13,352 nt of DNA from Citromicrobium sp. (lineage in GTDB: Bacteria > Pseudomonadota > Alphaproteobacteria > Sphingomonadales > Sphingomonadaceae): contig QFNA01000054.1 of assembly GCA_003248395.1 (NCBI GenBank), positions 1-13,352 on the forward strand, given 5' to 3'. Position numbers and translations under genes: made by a program. This document shows positions 6,884 through 13,352 of this stretch, piece by piece (within the stretch, counting starts at the first letter, position 1; every line of letters begins with the position of its first letter). The notes under the pieces are model-generated. The model made no database searches, was not told where the DNA came from, and saw only the letters and a list, made by a program, of their open reading frames with translations.

Positions 6884-6900
6884 CGTTCCCGAAGTGTCGC
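6884..6900 (-). repeat. Inverted iteron copy upstream of the HNH-like gene
   Basis: On the minus strand this reads GCGACACTTCGGGAACG. It matches the last array copy (CGACACTTCGGGAACG at 7120-7135) exactly over 16 bases, in the opposite orientation. It lies 120 bases before the array and about 50 bases upstream of the HNH-like gene. A RepA-binding site facing the array could allow origin looping or repression of that gene. Confidence 0.6.
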
Positions 6901-7020
6901 GTCCGAGTCGGTCGATCAGGTTCGCGATTCAAAGGACACGGCGAATTGAACGATAATTCCGTGCGAGCTGATGGAACTGATTCAAATCGTGCGGCTAATC
7001 TTACTGGCAGTATGGGGTTT

Positions 7021-7135
7021 CGACCTTTCAGGAACGCCATACATCAATCCGTCGCCACTTCGGGAACGCAGCGCCGATCTTTCAGGAACAGCCCGCTCGA
7101 CCTTTCAGGAACACATGTCCGACACTTCGGGAACG
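7021..7135 (+). repeat. oriV: Iteron array, five direct copies (probable oriV core)
   Basis: Five copies of CGAYMYTTCRGGAACG start at 7021, 7053, 7075, 7098 and 7120. The spacings are 32, 22, 23 and 22 bases, that is three turns and then two turns of the helix, so all copies face the same side. Two variants are present. Copies 1, 3 and 4 have CTTTCAGGAAC; copies 2 and 5 have ACTTCGGGAAC. Direct repeats at helical spacing downstream of a plasmid initiator gene are the standard signature of iteron-controlled replication. RepA is the expected ligand. Confidence 0.85.
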
Positions 7136-7189
7136 CCATAAACATGCGACTCGCGGGATTCAGGGAGTTACAGAGCACGTTCCAGCCTC

Positions 7190-7222
7190 TAACCTGTCTA
7201 ACAGACTCATAACCCGTCTAAC
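7190..7222 (+). repeat. oriV: Two direct repeats beside the iterons
   Basis: TAACCTGTCTAAC (7190-7202) and TAACCCGTCTAAC (7210-7222) differ by one base and are offset by 20 bases. They lie between the iterons and an AT-rich stretch (about 7223-7260), the expected place of an origin melting region. No good DnaA box (TTATCCACA-like) is visible, so the host factor that binds here, if any, is unknown. Confidence 0.5.
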
Positions 7223-7310
7223 CCTTACAGAAGTATGTATTTATGAGAGAATTGTTTGAAGAGTCTTTGCTGCGACCGTTTCTGTCGTAACCACCCGTCA
7301 GGATCAGCAT

Positions 7311-8042
7311 ATGGACAAGTTACCTCTACTACCCGGTGTGCCTGAAGGCAGGGTCCGCGCGATCCTCCAAAAAGCTGGCGGTAACGAGATTGCTTCAGGC
7401 AAATTCGCCAGCCCGCAAAGTAGCGCGGCGCTGGCCGTAAACGGCTTTGGCTGGTTTCTTGATCGTCCGGCCGATCTGCCGCCATTTCCGGGTCTGGAGG
7501 ACTGTGACTGGCCTGCAATCCGCGTCGATGTCGAAAGGCAGATGCGCTTTCCCTGGAGGGGAGGGCGCCACCCCTGGCTTGATGCTGTCGTCGAAACGCC
7601 AGATTGCCTGATTGGCGTTGAATCCAAGCGTTACGAGCCCTTCCGCGACCGCAAGGAGGCAAAACTCTCCGACGCCTACAACCGCGATGTCTGGGGCGAC
7701 GGGATGGATCACTGGTGCGCCATGCGCGACCTGCTCCGGGCCGAGCCACGCCGCTACCGCCATCTCGATGCAGCGCAGTTGGTAAAACACGCCTTCGGGA
7801 TCAGCACGCAGGCCCACAAATGCGAGAAAGAGCCGGTTCTGCTGTATCTCTTCGCAGAGCCCTCCGATGTTACGGACGGCGCCATGTTTGCCGCCCACCA
7901 CACCGAAATCGCCGATTTCACTGACCGTGTAAGGGGAGGGCGGGTGCGTTTCGCTTCATGCAGCTGGGCGGAATGGCTAGATAGCTTTGCGGGTGATGCA
8001 GGTGTTCACGGGGAACTTGTGCGGCAGGCATTCCGGCAATGA
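7311..8042 (+). CDS. PD-(D/E)XK nuclease-like protein
   Basis: This 243-residue protein begins at an ATG with AGGA at 7300-7303. A conserved-looking N-terminal stretch (SSAALAVNGFGWFLDRP, 37-53) is followed by a plausible nuclease core: Glu75 in RVDVERQMRF, Asp91 in HPWLDAVVET, and Glu104-Ser-Lys106 in LIGVESKRYEPF. This gives the E...D...ExK pattern of PD-(D/E)XK enzymes. A later stretch, LDAAQLVKHAFGI (about 153-165), also looks conserved. It resembles PGN_0703-like putative restriction endonucleases, from memory only. It is the first gene of a tight plus-strand series with the HEPN and DUF3883 genes (48-base and 5-base gaps), right after the origin. No methyltransferase lies nearby, so classical restriction-modification is unlikely. 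A defence or plasmid-competition role is inference. Confidence 0.65.
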   Translation: MDKLPLLPGVPEGRVRAILQKAGGNEIASGKFASPQSSAALAVNGFGWFLDRPADLPPFPGLEDCDWPAIRVDVERQMRFPWRGGRHPWLDAVVETPDCLIGVESKRYEPFRDRKEAKLSDAYNRDVWGDGMDHWCAMRDLLRAEPRRYRHLDAAQLVKHAFGISTQAHKCEKEPVLLYLFAEPSDVTDGAMFAAHHTEIADFTDRVRGGRVRFASCSWAEWLDSFAGDAGVHGELVRQAFRQ

Positions 8043-8090
8043 ACGACAAAGCAACTGGCCAGAAACAGCTAAGCCGCTAGGTTCACGATA

Positions 8091-8773
8091 ATGCCCCACC
8101 GCTACGCCCCTGACGATCCGCTCCACCCCGAACAGCTGAAATCGAAGCAGCGCGAACTGCGCGATGGCTTTCCTTTGCCGCTGACCCTGCGCGTGCATCG
8201 TTCGATCAGCTGGCTGCGGCGGGCGGAGCAGGAGGAAGACGACCTCGACGTGCTCTTCGTCCTGCTGTGGATCGGCTTTAACGCCGCCTATGCCGGCGAT
8301 CTCGACCGCGCTGTGGAGGGTACGAGCGCGAACGCTTCGAACAGTTCTTTGCCGCGCTCGTCGGCATGGACAGCTCCAACCGCATCTATGACGCGATCTG
8401 GCAGCGGTTCGCCCATGAAATTCGCCTGTTGCTCGACAACAAGTTCGTCTTCGCGCCCTTCTGGAAGCATCAGGCGGGCGAATTCGGCGGGGCAGGGTGG
8501 GAAGTCAGCTTCGATGCCGCCAAACGGGCCGCAAATCGCGCTCTGGCTGAAAAGAACACCGCCGTCGTGCTCTCGATCCTGTTCGACCGCCTCTATGTCC
8601 TGCGCAACCAGATCATCCACGGCGGCGCCACCTGGGATAGCAGCGCCAACCGCAATCAGGTGCGCGACGGAGCGGCTCTGCTCGGCTGTCTTCTGCCCGT
8701 CTTCATAGACCTGATGATGGACCACCCGGACGCCGAATGGACGATGCCAATGTATCCGGTGGTGGAAGGGTAG
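8091..8773 (+). pseudogene. HEPN-domain protein broken by a one-base frameshift
   Basis: The first frame encodes 76 good residues from ATG 8091 (LHPEQLKSKQREL, then DLDVLFVLLWIGFNAAYAG). It then turns into low-complexity sequence. The continuation GYERERFEQFFAALVGMDSSN is in another plus frame from 8318 and runs to the TAG at 8771-8773. A single missing base in the GGG run at 8318-8320 restores one protein of about 227 residues. Its C-terminal part has LRNQIIHGGATW, a HEPN Arg-x4-His motif (Arg172, His177 in joined numbering) as in HEPN ribonucleases. The C-terminal fragment could be made separately from ATG 8366. No canonical slippery heptamer is visible, so programmed frameshifting is unlikely. 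A real mutation or a sequencing error are the main options. It lies between two nuclease-like genes. Confidence 0.75.
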
Positions 8774-8778
8774 GGCGC

Positions 8779-9636
8779 TTGGCCGGGGACGACTGGACAA
8801 CACAGCAGATCGACGCGGCGGTGGCGGAGTATTTCACCATGCTGGCCGACGATCTGGCGGGCATTCCCTACAACAAGGCGGCGCATAACCGGCAATTGCA
8901 GGCGCGCACCGGGTGCAGCAAGGGTTCGGTCGAATTCAAGCACCAGAATATCAGCGCGGTCATGCTGGGGCTGGGGCAGCCGTGGATCCCTGGATACAAG
9001 CCTGCCGCGAACTTTCAGGGCGCGTTGATCGATGGCGTGTTGCGTTGGCTTGATCGGCATGAGGACTGGCTGGCTCCGCGCAGCAGCGTCTCAAGAGTTC
9101 GAGATATCGTCAGCCCGACATGGGAGGGGCCGCCTGCCGAAAACCTGCTGGAAATCGGCCCAGTCCCCTCTCAGCGTAACGAACCGCCACCGATAGATCC
9201 TGAGTTCATGGCCAAGATCGGCCGTAAATACGATGTGGCGGCGCGCGATGTCCGTAACCGGGCGCTTGGCCAGGCAGGTGAGGAGCGGGTGCTGGCGCAC
9301 GAGCGCGCGCGGCTGAAGCAAGCGGGCAGGGCGGATCTGGCGCGTAAAGTCCACTGGACCTCTGTGGAGGATGGTGACGGCTATGGCTATGACATCGCCA
9401 GTTTCGAGGCTGACGGTGCCGACCGGCTGCTGGAGGTCAAAACCACCAATGGCTGGGAACGCACGCCACTCCACTTGACCCGCAACGAGATCGCCGTGGC
9501 CGAAGATCGACGCGACCACTGGCATCTGGTGCGCGTTTGGGATTTCGCCCGAACCCCGCGCGCCTTTGAGCTGCGCCCGCCGCTGGAGGCGCATGTCGAT
9601 CTGACACCGACGAGCTTTCTGGCGGCCCTGCGGTAG
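8779..9636 (+). CDS. DUF3883 (NO VEIN C-terminal-like) nuclease-like protein
   Basis: I chose TTG 8779, with AAGGG 8 bases upstream and five bases after the HEPN stop. The predicted start MAGDDWTTQQIDAAVAEYFTM then looks natural. An in-frame ATG at 8737 overlapping the upstream gene is the alternative. Of 285 residues, the N-terminal half (to about 100) has NKAAHNRQLQARTG and EFKHQNISAVMLGLG...GYKPAANFQ, a module also seen in other defence-type proteins. The C-terminal half (about 160-275) matches DUF3883: GQAGEERVLAHE (164-175), YGYDIASFE (202-210) with Asp205, and LLEVKTTNGWERTPLHLTRNE (about 217-237) with Glu219-Val-Lys221. The D...ExK arrangement is that of PD-(D/E)XK nucleases. DUF3883 domains occur in phage-defence and restriction-like proteins. 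The exact substrate is unknown. Confidence 0.8.
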   Translation: MAGDDWTTQQIDAAVAEYFTMLADDLAGIPYNKAAHNRQLQARTGCSKGSVEFKHQNISAVMLGLGQPWIPGYKPAANFQGALIDGVLRWLDRHEDWLAPRSSVSRVRDIVSPTWEGPPAENLLEIGPVPSQRNEPPPIDPEFMAKIGRKYDVAARDVRNRALGQAGEERVLAHERARLKQAGRADLARKVHWTSVEDGDGYGYDIASFEADGADRLLEVKTTNGWERTPLHLTRNEIAVAEDRRDHWHLVRVWDFARTPRAFELRPPLEAHVDLTPTSFLAALR

Positions 9637-9642
9637 AATAAC

Positions 9643-9660
9643 TTGTCCGTATACGGACAA
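9643..9660. promoter_or_regulatory. Probable HipB operator (18-bp perfect palindrome)
   Basis: TTGTCCGTATACGGACAA is a perfect palindrome 31 bases upstream of the hipB ATG, in the short gap after the DUF3883 gene. Toxin-antitoxin operons of the hipBA type are repressed by HipB bound to palindromes at their promoter, and this is the only such element here. It separates hipBA from the upstream cassette as its own transcription unit. Confidence 0.75.
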
Positions 9661-9691
9661 TAACCTTGCAGTTTTAGCTCTGACAGGCCAT

Positions 9692-10012
9692 ATGTGGTCA
9701 ATGGAACCAAACATTGCCGATCAATTGTCCTCTCTTGGACAGCGCATCAAGACGCGGCGACTTGCTCTGGGGCTTACGCAGAAGGCGGCAGCTGAGCGTT
9801 CTGGAGTCGCCTATCGTACCTGGCGGCGATTGGAGGGGGAGGCGAAGGCCTCGATTGAGGATCTGGTGCGGGCCGCCATCGCGCTGCGCTGCGAACAGGA
9901 CTTGGCGCGGCTGTTCCCCGAACCTGCCGCCAGCAGCATGGATGAGTTGCTCGAACGCCAGCGGCAGGCAGAACTCATGAAGCGCAAGCGCGCAAAAAGA
10001 GCACGGTTTTGA
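9692..10012 (+). CDS. hipB: HipB-like antitoxin (XRE-family repressor)
   Basis: The 106-residue protein has an XRE helix-turn-helix at about residues 13-66 (LGQRIKTRRLALGLTQKAAA, then GVAYRTWRRLEGE), followed by a basic tail (LMKRKRAKRARF). HipB dimers bind the operator, repress the operon and sequester HipA. The ATG at 9692 has CAGG 5 bases upstream. A second ATG at 9701 would shorten the protein by three residues. Its stop TGA overlaps the TTG start of hipA in the sequence TTGA (10009-10012), which indicates translational coupling and a set antitoxin-to-toxin ratio. The order antitoxin then toxin is standard. Somewhat longer than the E. coli HipB (88 residues). Confidence 0.88.
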   Translation: MWSMEPNIADQLSSLGQRIKTRRLALGLTQKAAAERSGVAYRTWRRLEGEAKASIEDLVRAAIALRCEQDLARLFPEPAASSMDELLERQRQAELMKRKRAKRARF

Positions 10013-11274
10013 AGCTCGCCCCCGGAACTCCGCTCGATATCTTGCTGCTCACCGATGAGCACGCAGAGCCGCAACATGTCGGACGCCTCGTGATGGCTGA
10101 CGGGTTGGCGCAGCTCGAATGGTCGGCGGATACGATTGCCAAAGGCCAGGCCCTGTCACCACTGCGCTATCCGCTCGAAACCGGCCTGCTTGCGGCTCGC
10201 ACGCGCGAATTCGGTGGCCTGCATGGCTTCCTGGCTGACAGCCTGCCTGATGCCTGGGGCGCTCTGCTGCTCAAGCGGCGCTTGCAGAAACTGGGGCATC
10301 GCTATGAGGATCTGAATCCGGTCGACCGGCTTGCGCTGGTTGGCAGCCGGGGCAGGGGGGCACTGACCTTCCACCCAGCTACGTTGGATGCGGGCGAGGG
10401 GGCAGGCGCTATCGACCTCGACCTGCTGGCCGATGAAGCGCGACAGGTGCTGCTGGGCGAGGAGGGCGAGCTGGACGCCTTGCTGGAGCGGCTCGGTGGC
10501 GGCTCGGGCGGCGCGCGGCCCAAGGTGCATGTCGGCATTGCTGCTGACGGAGGTGTGTATGCAGGCGACGAACTGGCGGGGGAGGGGGGCACCGCCGCAA
10601 CAGAGTGGATCGTCAAATTTCCCGCTCTCACCGATCCTGCCGATATCGGGCCGGTCGAGGAGGCCTATGCCCGCATGGCCCGCGCGGCGGGCATCGCCAT
10701 GGCCGAGACGCGGCTGATTCCGTCAGCGGGCAGGGCGCATTTTGCCACCCGCCGGTTTGACCGGCCTGCACCCGGCAAGCGGCTCCACATGGTAAGCCTG
10801 GGCGGCGCGGTGGAGGCATCGCCGCATATGCCCAGCCTCGATTACGATGGCTTCCTGCGCGCGGTGCTGGCGATCACCCGCGATGTGCGCGATGTGGAGC
10901 AGGCCTTCCGCCGGATGGTCTTCAACGTCCTCGCCCACAACCGGGACGATCATGTCCGCCAGCATGCCTTCCTGATGGATGACAATGGTGTCTGGAGCCT
11001 CGCCCCAGCCTTCGACCTCACATACTCCCACGGGCCAGGCGGAGAGCACTACATGGCCGTCACGGGTGAGGGCAGGGCAATCACCGTCGCTCACGTGCGC
11101 GCATTAGGAGCAAAACACGGTCTGAAGCCTGCTCGCATTGACGAAATTATCGACGAAGTCCGCGCGGCAGTAGCAGATTGGGATCGCTGGTCCGCCGAAG
11201 CAGGCGTAGAACGCAGCACACGCGAGATTGGCGATGCGCTCACCGAACGGTACCGGGAATTTACGAAGGAATGA
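10009..11274 (+). CDS. hipA: HipA-like serine/threonine kinase toxin
   Basis: The 421-residue protein, starting at TTG within the hipB stop, has the HipA fold layout. An N-terminal subdomain (about 1-125) contains FGGLHGFLADSLPDAWG, and the HipA_C kinase follows. Visible elements are a glycine-rich loop, GGGSGGARPK (163-172), where related toxins autophosphorylate; Lys203 in EWIVKFP (199-205); the catalytic loop NRDDH (311-315); and Asp336 in LAPAFDL, the metal ligand. E. coli HipA phosphorylates glutamyl-tRNA synthetase and induces persistence; the target here is not known. After the catalytic loop the usual Lys-Asn (as in DGHAKN) reads Arg-Gln (HVRQ), which may alter metal binding or may be normal for this subfamily. 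Otherwise intact. On a plasmid the pair would act as an addiction module. Confidence 0.9.
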   Translation: MKLAPGTPLDILLLTDEHAEPQHVGRLVMADGLAQLEWSADTIAKGQALSPLRYPLETGLLAARTREFGGLHGFLADSLPDAWGALLLKRRLQKLGHRYEDLNPVDRLALVGSRGRGALTFHPATLDAGEGAGAIDLDLLADEARQVLLGEEGELDALLERLGGGSGGARPKVHVGIAADGGVYAGDELAGEGGTAATEWIVKFPALTDPADIGPVEEAYARMARAAGIAMAETRLIPSAGRAHFATRRFDRPAPGKRLHMVSLGGAVEASPHMPSLDYDGFLRAVLAITRDVRDVEQAFRRMVFNVLAHNRDDHVRQHAFLMDDNGVWSLAPAFDLTYSHGPGGEHYMAVTGEGRAITVAHVRALGAKHGLKPARIDEIIDEVRAAVADWDRWSAEAGVERSTREIGDALTERYREFTKE

Positions 11275-11282
11275 TCGAGCCA

Positions 11283-11311
11283 CTGAATCACCGGCTTTGC
11301 CGGTGATTCAG
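11283..11311. terminator. Perfect 13-bp hairpin after hipA
   Basis: CTGAATCACCGGC (11283-11295) pairs perfectly with GCCGGTGATTCAG (11299-11311) over a TTT loop, 9 bases after the hipA stop. There is no T run on either side, so termination efficiency is uncertain. It could act as a 3'-end stabiliser or bidirectional barrier. It also buries the GGTGA that might serve the next gene. Confidence 0.6.
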
Positions 11312-11314
11312 ATA

Positions 11315-11620
11315 ATGCGTTGGACGCTTGAACCCGAGCAAGGGCAGAGTCTCTTCATGGCTCATCCTTTCGAAAGCAACGATCACTGGCGAGCGATTGA
11401 TGAAAGCCGCAACATTGCCCGCGACTATCGCTTGTCGGTGTCAGTCGATTTGTTTGGCTGGTTCATTGTTGAAAGGCATTGGGGCCGGATCGGCAGCAAA
11501 GGTCAAAGCGTGATCAGCGGCTTCTCCACGCAGCAGGCTGCCGAGCGGTTTATCGCGTCCATTCGCACCAGGCGTGCTGGCGCAAAGAAGCGGATCGGTG
11601 TCGGCTACGAGCGGGTCTGA
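11315..11620 (+). CDS. Small WGR-domain protein
   Basis: The reading frame gives 101 residues from ATG 11315. A second ATG at 11357 gives 87 residues and begins nearer the conserved part. GGTGA lies before the first and AAGGG, rather distant, before the second, so the start is unsettled. Residues about 25-85 form a WGR domain: DESRNIARDYRLSVSVDLFG (29-48), then FIVERHWGRIGSKGQ (50-64) with the Trp-Gly-Arg signature at 56-58. WGR domains bind nucleic acids and occur in PARP and, in bacteria, as small stand-alone proteins of unknown role. It sits after the hipA hairpin. Its 3' end overlaps by 16 bases the minus-strand frame of the receptor gene, whose tail here is foreign. Confidence 0.7.
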   Translation: MRWTLEPEQGQSLFMAHPFESNDHWRAIDESRNIARDYRLSVSVDLFGWFIVERHWGRIGSKGQSVISGFSTQQAAERFIASIRTRRAGAKKRIGVGYERV

Positions 11621-13352
11621 AAGTTCTGAATATCTTTCAGGACCAACTTCGAGGGCCATCTAGCATCGACATATCTACCGGCTGTGAAGGCAGGCTCATC
11701 CCGAACGTGCTGGTAGGGCGGTTTGTCGACCCGATTGTCGGCACAGCTGGGACACACGTTGAACTGCGGTAAGTGGTTTGGGCCAAGGCATTTTATCGAG
11801 AGCTGTATCAATGCCCTCTTGTCCCGCGCGCACGTCGCGAAGCTGAAGACATCCTCGTAGTCGGCGGCCGTCAGGTTCTCGACCCGGCCGAACAGCTCGA
11901 CATTATCCATGACCCTCACGTCGGCGGCGACGTTCAGCAGCAGGTAGTCGTCCAGTTGCACGCGAACCGGCACGAAGGAGGGATCGATGAAGGCGCTGTC
12001 GATCGTCTCGCCATTGTAGCGCGCGACGAGCGTGACCCCTCCCGCATCCCCGGGAACGCGCCAGTCGACGGCCAGACTGGCGGTATGCGAGGGCCGACGT
12101 ACCTCGCGCGTGCCATTCTCGCGGGAACGCAGATAGGTGTAGGCTCCATTGACGCGCCAGGCCTCGCCCAAGCGCGCCTCGCCGGACACTTCGACACCGT
12201 TTCTTTCAGAGACGGTGTCGCGATTGCTGGGGCTGGCGACGAAGTTCGGGGGCGGAAAGGAAGTGAAGATCTCGTCGTCCAGTTCGCTTTCGAAATAGGT
12301 GACCCCAATCGAAGCGCGCTCACCGAACAGCGATTGGTCTATCCCGATCTCCCATCCGCTCGACTTCTCGGGCCTCAAGTCGGGATTGCCTATAAAGCGA
12401 CCGTCGACGAAACCGTAGAGTTCGTAGAACGAGGGGTTCTTCACCCCCGATCCTGCTGCCCCGCGCACCCGCGTAGCCGCAGCGATCCGATAGCTCGCCT
12501 GAAGTCTGTAGGTCGTCGTATCGGCGAACTGGTCGTTCCAGTCCCTGCGAATCGAGGCGGACGCGCTCGCCCGGTCTCCCAGATCGATCGCATACTGGCC
12601 GACGAGGCCGATATTGTCGATCTGCCGACGACCGGTAAATGCGAAGCCGGTCGGATCGGTGTTACGGAACCGTTCGCGTTCGACGTCGAGAGCCGCCGTG
12701 ACCCGGTGTGTGAGACCGCCAGCTTCGATACGCAACGTCGTATCGTAGGACCCTTTCAGCCTCTGCCCTTCACTGCCGTAGCTGCGTCCAGTCGAAGCGA
12801 AACCGTCGCGCCGGGTGTCCGCGATCTGTGCCGACAGCGCATGGGTCCAACGATCGTCGAGCAGGTCCACCTCGCCCCGCACCAGCGCGTAGACAGCCTC
12901 GTTCTGGAAACGGTTGCCGGGGCTATCGACCTGGAATCCGAACGTCGGGCTTGCCGGATCGGAATCGCTGTCGTTGAATTCGGCATCGGTGCGTGCGTAG
13001 CGCAATACGCCGGTAAGGCGTGCATCGGACGTAGGCGCGAACGTCGTCTTGAGAGACACCGCACCGCTGTCGTTCGCAAGGTCGCGCGTGCCGCCGCGGG
13101 CGCCTGGCGTGCCATCGGTGGTGTTGAGGCGGCCGCCGAGCGTGATGTACTGGATGACGCCGCCGATCGCGTCCGATCCGTAGATCGCGCTCTGCTGCCC
13201 GCGCAGCACCTCGATCCGCGCCGCCTCGTCGGCGATGAGCGTTCCGAAATCGAATTCGCCAGCGTAGGGGTCGGACACCTCGATCCCATCGATCAGGACG
13301 AGCGTATGATTGGCTTCGGCCCCTCGCAGCCGGATCTGCGTCTGGCCGGGAA
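11605..13352 (-). CDS. TonB-dependent receptor, 5' end outside window, C-terminus replaced
   Basis: The gene enters from the right edge. The visible part starts in the plug domain with IRLRGAEANHTLVLIDGIEV, then VLRGQQSAIYGSDAIGGVIQYIT, the usual TonB-receptor plug signature. It continues through the beta-barrel with ELYGFVDGRFIGNPDLRPEKSSGWEIG and ends its family-like part at VENLTAADYEDVFSFAT (about 11833). Such receptors normally close with about ten more residues, GRA(V/L)xxGxxxxF. Here the frame runs on for about 75 residues of unrelated sequence (CARDKRALIQLSIKCLGPN, later VCPSCADN with a CxxC) to a stop at 11605. Codon use and GC content also change there. An outer-membrane receptor of the BtuB-like class is likely; the substrate cannot be told. 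The altered last strand probably hampers barrel closure. Confidence 0.85.
   Translation of the reverse strand, partial: PGQTQIRLRGAEANHTLVLIDGIEVSDPYAGEFDFGTLIADEAARIEVLRGQQSAIYGSDAIGGVIQYITLGGRLNTTDGTPGARGGTRDLANDSGAVSLKTTFAPTSDARLTGVLRYARTDAEFNDSDSDPASPTFGFQVDSPGNRFQNEAVYALVRGEVDLLDDRWTHALSAQIADTRRDGFASTGRSYGSEGQRLKGSYDTTLRIEAGGLTHRVTAALDVERERFRNTDPTGFAFTGRRQIDNIGLVGQYAIDLGDRASASASIRRDWNDQFADTTTYRLQASYRIAAATRVRGAAGSGVKNPSFYELYGFVDGRFIGNPDLRPEKSSGWEIGIDQSLFGERASIGVTYFESELDDEIFTSFPPPNFVASPSNRDTVSERNGVEVSGEARLGEAWRVNGAYTYLRSRENGTREVRRPSHTASLAVDWRVPGDAGGVTLVARYNGETIDSAFIDPSFVPVRVQLDDYLLLNVAADVRVMDNVELFGRVENLTAADYEDVFSFATCARDKRALIQLSIKCLGPNHLPQFNVCPSCADNRVDKPPYQHVRDEPAFTAGRYVDARWPSKLVLKDIQNFQTRS
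11621..11832. other. Junction sequence of unknown origin
   Basis: This stretch is less GC-rich than its neighbours. On the minus strand it encodes the foreign tail of the receptor frame. On the plus strand a frame is also open to 11772. I recognise no transposase, terminal inverted repeat or known mobile element in it. It separates the WGR gene from the intact part of the receptor. Confidence 0.4.

Noticed and set aside
7021..7140. CRISPR array
   Set aside because: The repeats are only about 16 bases with 6-16 base gaps, and no cas genes are present. The helical spacing after a replication initiator gene fits iterons.
6445..7212. Plus-strand open frame of 255 codons across the HNH-like gene and the iterons
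   Set aside because: It runs antisense to a protein-like minus frame and through the iteron array, and its product looks like no family.
8310..8330. Programmed -1 frameshift in the HEPN gene
   Set aside because: No slippery heptamer of the X XXY YYZ type and no evident downstream pseudoknot. A simple missing G explains the frame change better.
7311..9636. Classical restriction-modification system
   Set aside because: No methyltransferase motifs are found in the window, so only nuclease-like partners are supported.

Overview
The window reads as part of a plasmid, or a plasmid-derived island, from a high-GC alphaproteobacterium, most likely of the order Sphingomonadales. The reasons are the parA-parB-repA backbone with an RPA-type initiator, the style of the TonB-dependent receptor, and the codon use. 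The order is inferred from protein resemblance, not from a search.

Layout, left to right. 1-278: no gene, but a hairpin terminator (minus strand). 279-1477 (minus): a truncated and internally deleted TM0106-type RecB-like nuclease. 1561-2472 (minus): an intact Abi_2 (AbiD/AbiF-like) HEPN protein. Just upstream of it is a leader with an intrinsic terminator whose loop can pair with an upstream segment. This is the best candidate in the window for a little-described system, a HEPN toxin with a noncoding RNA partner. 2699-6370 (plus): parA, parB and repA. Two parS-like palindromes lie between parB and repA, one of them over the repA ribosome binding site, and a third lies inside repA. 6367-6837 (minus): a small Cys-rich, HNH-like protein convergent with repA. 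7021-7260: an iteron array, then two short direct repeats and an AT-rich stretch, the probable oriV.

7311-9636 (plus): three closely spaced genes encoding a PD-(D/E)XK-type nuclease, a HEPN protein broken by a one-base frameshift, and a DUF3883 nuclease-like protein. They look like a defence-type cassette. 9643-11274 (plus): a HipB-HipA toxin-antitoxin pair behind a perfect 18-bp palindromic operator, followed by a perfect 13-bp hairpin. 11315-11620 (plus): a small WGR-domain protein. 11605-13352 (minus): a TonB-dependent receptor whose start lies beyond the window and whose last strand has been replaced by unrelated sequence.

How it works together: ParA, ParB and parS segregate the replicon and RepA acts at the iterons. 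HipBA, and possibly Abi_2 with its leader RNA, would stabilise the replicon or defend it against phages and rival plasmids. The outer genes at both ends are damaged, so the backbone appears to sit between rearrangement junctions.
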